Of a stretch of DNA of 18,002 bases, positions 9,940-18,002 are shown in pieces (positions within the stretch are counted from its first letter, which is position 1; the number at the start of each line of letters is the position of its first letter). The stretch is taken from positions 1 through 18,002 of the forward strand of contig BBXU01002501.1 of NCBI GenBank assembly GCA_001598975.1, read 5' to 3'. The translations under genes and the position numbers were made by a program. The notes below the pieces were generated by a model. The model saw nothing but the letters and a program-made list of their open reading frames with translations, searched no databases and was not told the DNA's origin. This stretch comes from Parachlorella kessleri. Its lineage: Eukaryota; Chlorophyta; Trebouxiophyceae; Chlorellales; Chlorellaceae.

Positions 9940-10467
9940 ACCGGGGATTATCGCGCTTGGTTGGGTTATTCTACTGCCGGGTTGCTGGCTTCTGAAGTGT
10001 TCCCTTGTCTGGAGCATGACACCTTGGGGCCGCTTGGGAAGAGATCTGCTCATGCGACACGGCCAGATGGTTGGTGGCAGCCGCCGCCAGTTTCATTCAT
10101 ACCTCAGCAACCACCTAGGCTGGCGGGAACCCAAATTTGGTCTATATGAATAGTTGCAGGTCTATATCAGTAGTCAAACATTATAGGGGACAGCATAGAT
10201 GCTGGCTAGTGGCTGTGGGTCATGCCTTAAACTCAACCACTGTCTGACTGACGCCACCATATCAGCAACATGATGACTGCCGATTGGTCCCTGTATGGTA
10301 TACATCCCTTAAATGTGAAGCTCCGCTTGTTTGTCAGTGAGGCATCTCTGTAAACATTTGCATCAGCGTTTGCTTTTCCCTGCCCATCCTGGTATGGAGA
10401 CTGTGCAGTTGACATACTGCCCGAGCTTTTTATAATACAAAGTGGTGCCCAAACTTGCCCCTAGACA
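9940..10467. other. Convergent 3' intergenic region
   Basis: Space between the stop of the second HHE gene (+) and the stop of the TatB gene (-). It contains a TGTAA at 10349-10353 suited to the + strand gene. No TGTAA was found for the TatB gene here. No other exon or repeat was recognised. Confidence 0.5.
10349..10353 (+). terminator. Putative TGTAA poly(A) signal of the second HHE gene
   Basis: TGTAA about 410 nt after the TGA stop at 9937-9939; a plausible but rather distant green-algal poly(A) signal. Confidence 0.4.
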
Positions 10468-13402
10468 TCAATCCTGAGAAGGGCACTGCTCCTGCAGTCC
10501 TGGCCGCCGCTGCCTGCTGCTGCTGCCGCTGCTCTTCCTGTCTCCAGAGGCTTCATGCTGCCAATGCTGAGCGGATGGCTCCGACTGCTGTGCCGGCTGC
10601 TGGGGTAAGTGCTGCTGCTGCTGGTGCTGCTGCTGGAGAAAAGCCGCGGCCTGGTGAGCCACTATCTCCTCCATCAAGGCATCCAGCACAATCTCTGCAT
10701 GGCATCACGTGCAGGGCATCACGGGTCAGCACACCAGTCAACACGATAGCTACCACACAAACTACCAGGTCAGTTGCCATACTCTGGTTACCCCTTGCAT
10801 GGCACGCGCCTGTCTCCTTCAGGGCTCAGATAACTATCACATCTCAACATCACCCGACGAGACCAAGCGTGTAATGCACAGATTGGCAAAGAGGCATGGC
10901 TTCATTCACCATGAACTCTGTGCAAATTCTGCGCACCCCTTATAGAACTCCCTTCCTTTGGGACACAACAGGACGAATGCCACAGGAGGCCAACCACTAA
11001 AGGCCTGGCCATGGCAAGACGGCCAGGCTTCACGCTCCCCAACATAAATAGCTTGGCAATCGTACTGGTAATGGCAAACACATACAGTTCTCTACCTACC
11101 CCGCCAACCCTTCCATTCTAGGGCTAATGCACCAAAGAGCGTGCAGGTGTGCAGCCGCCAGCACGCCCAGCACAACAAGCCTGTCAGCCCCACCCTCTGC
11201 CCACGTCATGATGCATGATGCAACGCACGACAGCTCATCCTGCCCTTGGGGCTTCCCCTTGCTTGCTTTCCAAGGCAGCCCTGCTGCCACCGCTCCCCCT
11301 CAAGCACACAACTCCGGCCACAGTAAGGGAAGCTCCTGTAAGCGCACATAAGCCCGTGGGCACCCCTGCTTCTCCCAAGTGGTACACCCGCTGCCAAGAG
11401 CCCTCCCAGGAACAGACGACCGCCACACAGGCTGGTGAGGGGAACCACCCACGCATGTGCTCACCTGAGCCGGTGGGCATGCTTTTGCTCCGCTCAGGTA
11501 CCAGCCCTGCTGCCACTGCCGAGATGCCTTTGATATACTGCGGGTGCTGCCAGCCCACCCCGGCCTCCTCCTCCCACGATGTTGCCGCCGCTGCACCTGC
11601 TGTGGGCGTACCTTGCCCTGCTGCGCCTGCTGTGCTGCTGTCTGCTGCTGGCCTGGGCAACACCTCTGCCACTGGAGGTGGGGCTGGCTGCAAACCAAGA
11701 CCAGCAGCAGCAGGAGCTGCTGCTGCATGGGTCGCAAACGGTGTTGCGGCAAAGCTCGGAGACTGCCCCAGCCCTGCCTGCTGTGCGTGCTGCGCCGGGC
11801 CCGCTGCTGCAAAAGGCACCCCAGACATTGACGTGTGCTGCTCTGCATACGGATCTATCGTGCCCTGCCCCGGCATGGGCTTGATGCGCAACGTGCGCTG
11901 CGTGAGCGGCCTGCAGGCAAAACGTGCACCAAAGGTAATGCACACTGGGCACTGGCTACCCCCACCAACGATTGCCTGTCTCTTATTGTGCCCTTGTGTG
12001 CCCCCAGCAGGAACTGAATAGTCTTACATCACCAATGTGGAACCCCGCACTGCTGGCCCTCTCCTTCCAGCAGGCCACACCCAGATGCCCACACGTCTCC
12101 AGGGTGCAGGAAGGGGTGGGGGCCCTTAGCCAGCCCAAGGGGAGTTTTCCGATGAGCGGTGCTGAGGCACGATGAAGTTAAGATTCGCACCCACATCAAG
12201 GCAGGGAGATACCGGGGAGATACCAGGGAGATGCCACCCACCCTGGGTTCATGAAGTTGATACCTCCCCTGAGCTCTTCACGGATAGAGCTGAGCTGGTA
12301 CATGGTGGCCCGCATCTCCTCATGCAGCTGGAACAAGAGGATGTGATGGCTAACATCAGGCTTGCGCAAGCACAAGCGCCTTGATTGAATTGTGCTTAGT
12401 GGACGGCGGCTTGCGCACCTCCAGGCAGCTAGAAAAGCCAAAGCAAGCACTCCTGTTGCTGTCTTCCATGAGAGCTTGCTAGTCCCCTTTCCAAACACAT
12501 GCGACCGTGATAGGGTTGCCTGGCAATTTGTGGCTAAGATTCACCACAGAAGGACTAACTTGTTGCTCCACCACGGTGCCGAGGTTCAAGGGAATTCATA
12601 AAACCATGCGCCGTGTCCCCCCCACCCCCTTTCACCTCGGACTCCTGCAATACATACTGCACAGATGCCCAAGAGATCCCCACCTTGTTGACCTCAGTGT
12701 CCTCCGCAAATTGGAACATGCGGGCCCGCATCTTATACAGCAAGCCCGTGGCACGCCCAGTGAATCTCCCCAGCGTGCGGCCCATGCGAGGCAGCTCGTT
12801 GGGGCCTGCATAACGACAAGGAGAGAGGACACTGTTAGTACTTAGTACGAGCAGGGCGCTGCGAGTACAGGACGGCACGGGTTTGAGCAAAGTGCATGCC
12901 CTTAATGCGGCAGCTCTTTGAGGCTGCAGAAGAGGGCTCGAGAAGGAGTGGAGGGGCACCAGGTGCTAATCCTGTTGAAGGGATAGCAGACAGCCCAGGC
13001 AACTTTAAGGAGGGAAAGGCAGTAGGGGAAAGCAATGAATGAGACTAGAAAGAGTCCGTGCAAGGGTGGCAAGTCACGGGCCTGCTTGCCAGCACCTGTG
13101 CTCAACCTTGTGCAAACTAGTGCAGCAGGTGAGCAAGTCCTTAGCAAAGGCCCCCGTGTCATGGCACCAAGCCTGAATATAACCCTTGCGGGCCGCCATT
13201 GGGTAGAACCGAAAGCAGGCAGTAGAAACAAGGCACCAAGATACAAGGTGCAGGTTGTAGTGGCCAGCAGTCATAACGACAGGCAGGCAACGCTCAGCCA
13301 CATGTCAGCATGTCTTGGCCAACTCTTTCTTCTCTACTCACCGAAGACATAAGCTCCCACTCCCACTATTAAGACGATCTCTCCTATGCTTATCCCGAAC
13401 AT
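10468..13402 (-). CDS. TATB: TatB-type twin-arginine translocase subunit, probably mitochondrial (313 aa, 5 exons)
   Basis: Predicted single-span TatA/B-family protein; TatB acts with TatC in recognising folded cargo with twin-arginine signals. Exons: 13402-13342, 12805-12684, 12327-12242, 11910-11465, 10694-10468 (TGA). Exon phases (1, 0, 2, 1) all join correctly. The N-terminus MFGISIGEIVLIVGVGAY shows the short TatB membrane helix with Glu8. It is followed by FGPNELPRMGRTLGRFTGRA, the GPxxLP hinge and start of the amphipathic helix, then by a charged helical region (residues ~62-89) and NPGPLTQRTL. About 220 further residues are Ala/Pro/Gly-rich, then Gln-rich, ending CPSQD. The hinge, GR-rich amphipathic helix and NPGPLT segment resemble plant mitochondrial TatB more than thylakoid Hcf106 or Tha4; this comparison is from memory. 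The Met13402 start gives no cleavable presequence, as expected for this type. The frame stays open upstream through a C18 tract (G18 on the coding strand) to 13696, so an N-terminal extension is not excluded. Confidence 0.85.
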
Positions 13403-13573
13403 CCTCCCAGCTAGTGCCGGGCGCCACTTTGGTCCTCCTGAACAGCACGTGGTCGCCAACCCTTCCTGGGTAATCCTGAGTATCGTTGTACAATGAATTT
13501 TAGCTCCATCCTTCGCATCAACGTTGGCGAATGCCTCCACTACGAAGTTCGTGACTTTGATTACATAATGAAA

Positions 13574-13591
13574 CCCCCCCCCCCCCCCCCC
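13574..13591. repeat. Homopolymer C tract (C18)
   Basis: Eighteen consecutive C just upstream of the TatB start codon (G run on the coding strand). It is prone to length error in sequencing. Confidence 0.95.
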
Positions 13592-13847
13592 GGCGCCCAA
13601 CCAAGCCATGTTTAGCCAGAGGCTGCAAGCAGGGACGCGTCTTGTGTGCTTCAACTCGTTGCAGGATAAGAGAAGGCCATCCCCTGGCCAATTCATCTGA
13701 TGTGCAACTTCTCAGTTATTATTGGCCAGCTCGTCCTCTCGCTCCTTGCATGAGCGCTGTGTTTCCTTTGTCTTGCTGGTGGGCTGGTGGACTGGCCTTG
13801 TAAGAGGCCCACGTCTTTGGTTTGGGAAAGGCCCAAGGCTAGGGTTG

Positions 13848-13864
13848 GGCTTCAGCCTGAAGCC
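13848..13864. repeat. Short palindrome beside the relic
   Basis: GGCTTCA, three bases, TGAAGCC: a perfect 7-bp inverted repeat directly ahead of the transposase-like segment. It could be a remnant of an element end or chance. Confidence 0.5.
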
Positions 13865-13866
13865 AG

Positions 13867-14091
13867 TTGGCGGATGAAAAGCTTGCTGCAGCCGCAGCTG
13901 TGGCCAAGTTTGGCCTCACAGACACAACTCAGCTGCGGGAGTGGAAACAAAGAAAAGTGCACGACAAGCACACCGCTTTTCCTTATGCAAAGCAGGTAAC
14001 AGGAGGGGGCCGGAAGCCTGTAGCAGCAGAGCTAGAGGCTGAGCTGGCACGCAGCCTGCGCCAGCATATACATCCAGCCATGTCAGTATAA
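13867..14091 (+). pseudogene. Relic of a pogo/CENP-B-type DNA-binding domain
   Basis: One open frame reads ADEKLAAAAAVAKFGL, then LREWKQRK, then GGGRKPVAAELEAELARSL before a TAA at 14089. A helix-turn-helix start, a central W, then a GGGRKP-x-LE-x-EL block is the layout of the N-terminal DNA-binding region of pogo/Tigger (CENP-B-type) transposases. An in-frame TGA lies just upstream, no ATG precedes the conserved part, and no DDE catalytic domain follows, so this is a fragment. AAGCAG|GTAACA at about 13995 could also be a splice donor, so an exon of a domesticated gene cannot be ruled out. Confidence 0.5.
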
Positions 14092-14824
14092 ATACTCAAT
14101 ATTCTACCCTTCCTCCTCGTCACTGGTCCCACTACCTGCCACCCTTACAAACCACATGCAGGGCGGCTAGTAAATGTCAGTACTTACAGGCGACAGGGCA
14201 AGCAGCTCCGCACTGCGCAGCTGCCTCAGATACTAGCCTAGTAGGGAGCAAGGTGGCAGGCACAAGTGTGCCCAGATTAAAAATATTATATACATTTGTG
14301 TGAAGTTACCACCGTGGACCAACCACAAGCCTCCAACGAAGTTCGTTCCAGCGGTGACGGGCGCAGAACATGAGTGCATACAGTCCTGTCAGTCCAGTTT
14401 GCCCCCACAACCTCTCTGTTCGTATTGCCTGCCACCCAAACCTGTCACCTCAACCAAATATCGGTTGCTACTCAGAAATCGCTTACGTTCATTTTGCTCC
14501 ACTGCCAGCTTTTCAAACAAGCCAACACCAAGTACATGACCCAAGCACGGAGGGCCCAGCAAGCACACACATGCAATCCAATCATTATTGGTGTCCATAG
14601 TACAACACGGCACAAACATCCAACTTAAGTATACACTGCCTTGTCCACAGTGACCACAGCACACTGTAGCAACACTAGTCACCACACCAGCATCCGGCCA
14701 GACTTGTGCAGGGGTGCTCCAGTGAGCCCTGCCACTAACCATTCGCCACGCACATAGTACGGTGCGGCTACGCAAGTCACGATGAGCCCTCCGTCTGAAA
14801 CAGAAGGCCCAAGGTGCGCGTCAT

Positions 14825-15543
14825 TCATGAGTCAAGGTTGTTGTACTCGGGGTGGAACCGCCCCTTGTCCTTCCGCATGGAGTCTGGGCCTTCATTCCGT
14901 GTCCACACCTGCACCTCAGCAGAAGTAGGCAACTGTCTTCCTCGGTCGCGCAGTATGCCATGACATGACAAAGCTGCCGTATATCCCCAATAAATGAGGC
15001 CAGGTAGTAGCCAGAATTCCCTATGCCCACAAAGTGCAAACGCCAAAACGAAGGCAGCAGCTGTCACTGGAACTCAATGGCAGCCGGCACGCACAACCCA
15101 ACGCAAATTACCAAGCCATCTCCGTCGTCGCGACAGCCAACCCGGCACACATACCCGCTGAAGAATGGCAAGGGGGCAAACATGGAACGTCCATGTTGCT
15201 GCCCAGGTGCCTAAACACACAGACCTGCTCCTTTACACGATCCGGCCCTTCGTTCCTGGTCCAGTTGTCTGGGCCCTCCTGCCGCTTGTAGGTGAACATC
15301 CTGTCGTCCCTTGGCGCCGCGCTCCGCGAACTGACTTGGCCACTGCTGCTGCTACTGTTGCTGTCGCCACCCTGGAAGACTGCCTTGATCTTTTCCCACA
15401 GCTGCAAGCCAAGCAAGCAGCGGACCTTGCGTGGGCACTAGTGGGAGAGATGGGTGCTATGTTGAACTGCGGCGTCGTAAGCAGAGGTGTCGAAGGTTGC
15501 AAGCAGAGCAGCAGGTGCTGGAGGAACCATCTCTTACCCCCAT
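14825..15543 (-). CDS. Small protein with repeated TRNEGPD motif (88 aa, 3 exons), function unknown
   Basis: Exons in transcript order: 15543-15538 (ATG GGG then GTAAGA), 15401-15225 and 14908-14825 (TGA); all junctions phase 0. The protein begins MGLWEKIKAVFQGG, has a Ser-rich linker (SNSSSSSGQVSSRS), then FTYKRQEGPDNWTRNEGPD, and after the last junction WTRNEGPDSMRKDKGRFHPEY. EGPD occurs three times and WTRNEGPD twice, on either side of the last intron, suggesting internal duplication. No membrane span and no family recognised. An alternative is a longer last exon reading back through FWLLPGLIYWGYTAALSCHG, a possible membrane helix, but no acceptor was found that keeps its phase. The two-codon first exon is supported only by the donor and by phase. 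Divergent from the membrane-protein gene at 15895. Confidence 0.45.
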
Positions 15544-15894
15544 GCTGCAGTGTACCCTGCAGATGCCTGGGACGGCTTATAGTCCCGGAACGGAAGACTA
15601 CTTGGTTTGGTGAAGGTGTTGCCGAACACAGGTTGCTGGCCAGTGCAAGATCAAGAAGAACTTCTGCGAGGACCGTACATGTGACATAGCTGACGCAAAC
15701 CTTGTCGCCGCGCTTTGCCTGACTAAACCCAGCTGCCCGCTAGGAGACTTGCGCGCGCAGAAAGCCGTGCTGTGATGAGGTAACCCCAGCAGTCCCTCAC
15801 ATACAGACCGTTCCACCCAGCCCCTATAGGGCGTGCGGCCCAGTCACAGAACCCCTGCTCCTGATGTGGGTCCCCGCCCTGCGCACCCACCATC
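15544..15894. promoter_or_regulatory. 5' region between divergent genes
   Basis: About 350 bp between the predicted start codons of the small protein gene (-) and the membrane-protein gene (+). It should contain both promoters. A minus-strand open frame (15816-15598) covers part of it, but shows no family resemblance and no clean splice into the downstream exons. No regulatory motif was identified. Confidence 0.35.
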
Positions 15895-18002
15895 ATGAAA
15901 GCCCTTGCCCTTGTGTTTTGGCTGTCTTTGGCGGCTACCTCCCAGCTTACCCTAGCACTGTACGGTATGCTGAGTCGGTACCTGATGGTGAGCACAGACC
16001 GCATCCTACGGAACCTACGTTGCCCGCTTCGGCTGGGTCGGGGCCCCTGGCTGCTGGCGTTGGTAGGTCTGAACCTATCAAGCCTGCCTGCTGCAGACGA
16101 AGGCCAGCCCTCCTATCCCGCCACTGCGCCTTGTCCTGCTGACGAACGCTATCGCAGAGGCGTGCCTCGTGCTGTGCTACTCACTGCCGGCGCACGCCCT
16201 GCGGCGGTGGCAGCACCGGCAGCGCGGCGACAAGCTGCAGGCGGATGCGCTGACCACTGATGGCCGCAAGGGCAGCGTTAGCCTCACCCACAAGCCCTCA
16301 GCCTCCGCGCAAGGGGTAAGCAGGAGTGTGGTGAGCAGAGAGTTGGGCGACAGGGTGACCAGATCCATCCCAGCTGTCTGCTCCGGGGTTGGTAGCGCCA
16401 AGCCTCTAATGGACGGCCGTGGCGGCCATCCATACGAGGTTGTGCCAGTTGCTCGAGTGCGGCTGCGGCAATGAAGGCAAACACTGTATGGCCCGCTTAC
16501 ATCACGTCACCTGATTTCCTTCTGTGCGCAGTTGCCGCCACAGAAACAGCAGCAGCTCGAGCTGACAACTCGCCTGGATGAAAATGCCTCAACCGTGGTA
16601 GGGGGCCTGGAGCTCCAAGCAGCTCCAGTACAGCGGCCCCTGACGCCGCAGCCAATGCAGCACAGCGCCAGAACTGGGCTCTATGCTCCGGAGCAGGTAC
16701 ATCGAAGGGACAGCACACAGCGGCTGGCCACAGCGCAGCAAGTCCAGGTTAGGTTCGGCAGTGGGGATGTGCCAGCTGTGCAGCGGCAGGCAGAGGGCTT
16801 GCCTGCAGCGTCCCTGTTGGAGGAGCAGCAGCAGCAGGTGCAGCAGCAGGTGTATCAGCACGGGCAGCAGCAGCAGCAGCAAGGGCAGCACCTACAGGAG
16901 CAGGAGCAGCAGCAGCGGCATCGACATCAGCACCCAAGCCAGGCTGTTGAAGGGCAGCCCCCGGCGTACGACCCCGAGGCGTGCCTGCGGCCCGACGTGC
17001 CCATGCGGCGCGGCCTGTCCCGCCGCTTTGACCGCCTCCACGCCCACCGGCCCGGCTGGTACCTGGGGCTGACGGTGGCCACGCTGACGCTGAGCTTCCT
17101 GGGGGTATACGCCTTCCAGGCGGTGGCCCCCGGCTATGTAGACCCCTCGCTGCGTGAGTGGGGCATGGAATGTCTATTCAGAAGTGGTGGCAGGGGTCGG
17201 TATGTGTGGGTGTGTGGGTGGGGTGGGGGAGGGGGGGGGGACCTGGCAATTCAAAGTTAAAGCGTTGCAACCAGTGGCGCTCCGGCTATGTGGACCCCTC
17301 GCTGCGTGTGTGACGCATAAACTATCTGTGGGTGACCTTTCCCTTTCTGAGTGAGTCGAAGATGCCTGTAAAGGGTCCATGCTTGGTGTGTGCTGTATAT
17401 GCTCTTCTTCAGCGATGCTTTCCAGGCGCGCTCTTGTTGTGGGGGAGGTGCTGGTACGCCTAAGGCTTGCCCGCGCTGGTGGATGTGGGGCCACTGGGCA
17501 CCCCTCGCTGCACCACGGTAGTTCTCCTGCTTTGCCACTGGCCCCAGTTCGCAGGAGCCTCAAAATATTTCACTGCCTTGTTGGCAAGCAGCAGGCAGGT
17601 GTGCTACATGTGCTGACACACGTGGCAGCCCCGGGCATTGCCAGCGTGCTCTGGCATAATTGCTCTTTTAAATAAGTTTCGTTGCTAAGTATTGGAGATG
17701 CCTTGCTCTGGCTTAAATGCTCCTTCGAATAAATTTTCTTTGCTAAGTGTTGGAGATGCCCTGCCGTGCGGCGGCCAGCTGGCGGTCCATGTCAGCATGC
17801 TGTGCATGGCGGGGTGGTGCATGAGCTGGTTAACTTCCCTCCATTCAATGCCGCCTGCGTATACCAGCTGGTGCATCCCGCTCGATGTGGTATGTGGGCG
17901 GCTCGTGCAGGCTGTATCCCGTGCTGTACTCTTGCAAGCCTATACTACCCCCCCCCCCCCCCACCCCCCCCACCCCCCTCCCCCCCCCACCCCCCCGCAC
18001 AT
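15895..18002 (+). CDS. Multi-pass membrane protein, 5' part, possibly DMT-type carrier with Gln-rich loop
   Basis: Exons: 15895-15987, 16097-16315, 16532-17153, then an intron; the 3' end lies beyond the confident region or the window. The first two junctions are phase 0 and exon 3 ends in phase 1. Residues 1-31 (MKALALVFWLSLAATSQLTL...) form a first membrane helix; a signal peptide is the alternative. The sequence TKASPPIPPLRLVLLTNAIA starts a second helix (~38-60). Residues ~105-260 form a hydrophilic loop with a CAG-encoded polyGln tract (exon 3 residues ~99-128). GWYLGLTVATLTLSFLGVYA begins a third helix (~279-300), followed by APGYVDPSL. Two helices, a loop, a third helix and a YVDPSL-type turn recall drug/metabolite-transporter carriers (SLC35/EamA-like), but this is only a resemblance. 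The alternative donor at 16061 would lengthen exon 1 by about 25 residues in frame. A possible later exon at 17413-17450 was not convincing. Confidence 0.5.
16826..16918 (+). repeat. CAG/CAA-rich tract encoding polyglutamine
   Basis: Interrupted CAG repeat within coding exon 3 of the membrane-protein gene, read as Gln-rich sequence with a few His, Gly, Glu and Leu. It is likely to vary in length between strains. Confidence 0.85.
17123..17311 (+). repeat. Exon 3' end and donor duplicated in the following intron
   Basis: The stretch 17123-17160, covering the end of coding exon 3 (GGCTATGT then GACCCCTCGCTGC) and its donor GTGAGTG, recurs at 17274-17311 with few differences and the donor form GTGTGTG. 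The copies are about 150 bp apart with a G-rich stretch between. A possible third, decayed copy near 17477-17512 shares only ACCCCTCGCTGC. Confidence 0.8.
17205..17240. repeat. G-rich simple sequence
   Basis: GGTGTGTGGGTGGGG-type sequence passing into a G10 run, between the two exon-end copies. Possible length errors. Confidence 0.8.
17647..17760. repeat. 57-bp tandem duplication
   Basis: Units 17647-17703 and 17704-17760 share TGCTCTGGC at the start and TTGCTAAGT plus TTGGAGATGCC at the end, with scattered substitutions. Presumed intronic; no coding sense seen. Confidence 0.85.
17948..18000. repeat. C-rich low-complexity tract at the window edge
   Basis: Long C runs interrupted by single A or T. 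Together with the G run at positions 1-7 this may mark difficult-to-assemble sequence. Confidence 0.9.

Larger units (their letters stand above)
13403..14824. other. Intergenic region with a transposon-like relic
   Basis: Lies upstream of the TatB start and downstream of the small gene at 14825-15543. It holds a pure C18 tract at 13574-13591, a 7-bp-arm palindrome at 13848-13864, a DNA-binding-domain relic at 13867-14091 and an AT-rich, TATA-like patch near 14276-14300. No gene was recognised in 14092-14824. Confidence 0.5.

Noticed and set aside
11215..12021. A 268-residue plus-strand open frame, the longest in the window
   Set aside because: It lies antisense to the fourth TatB exon and flanking introns and is Ala/Pro/Cys-rich without a recognisable domain. 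The minus-strand model has phase-consistent splicing and clear TatB motifs.
14389..14775. A 128-residue minus-strand open frame
   Set aside because: No family resemblance, no consistent splice partners, and it lies downstream of the small gene's stop.
16589..16891. Leu-rich open frame antisense to the Gln-rich exon
   Set aside because: Poly-Leu here is the reverse complement of CAG repeats, not a membrane protein.

Overview
This window looks like nuclear DNA from a green alga, probably a chlorophycean of the volvocine/Chlamydomonadales kind. The genes are split into many short exons with GT-AG (and two apparent GC-AG) introns. Coding exons are GC-rich, with Ala- and Gln-rich low-complexity tracts. 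TGTAA, the usual poly(A) signal in this group, lies just downstream of three stop codons. Nothing prokaryotic, viral or organellar was seen, and no rRNA, tRNA or CRISPR array. All gene models were built by hand from splice-site consensus, reading-phase continuity and motifs; none is backed by transcript data.

Layout, left to right: (1) a short-chain dehydrogenase/reductase gene on + (about 214-2793; N-terminal part unclear or outside the window). (2) A hemerythrin-like (HHE) gene on - (6307-3577), converging on gene 1. (3) A second HHE gene on + (6669/6708-9939), head-to-head with gene 2 and clearly its paralogue: exons and intron phases correspond, but two diiron-ligand positions have changed. 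(4) A TatB-type twin-arginine translocase gene on - (13402-10468), most like the mitochondrial TatB of plants. (5) A relic with a pogo/CENP-B-like DNA-binding segment on + (13867-14091). (6) A small three-exon gene on - (15543-14825) for an 88-residue protein with a repeated TRNEGPD motif; not recognised. (7) The 5' part of a multi-pass membrane protein gene on + (15895 to beyond the right edge), possibly a drug/metabolite-transporter-like carrier with a large Gln-rich loop.

The genes do not form a pathway; this is an ordinary alternating eukaryotic arrangement with two divergent pairs (2/3 and 6/7) and two convergent pairs (1/2 and 3/4). The most unusual feature is structural: in two unrelated genes (2 and 7) the 3' end of an exon, together with its splice donor, has been copied into the following intron. 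In gene 2 this is a 76-bp tandem array giving three nearly identical donors in a row. The other notable points are the ligand changes in the second HHE protein, the symmetric all-phase-0 exons of the HHE pair, and a mitochondrial-type TatB in a lineage whose mitochondrial genomes are very reduced.
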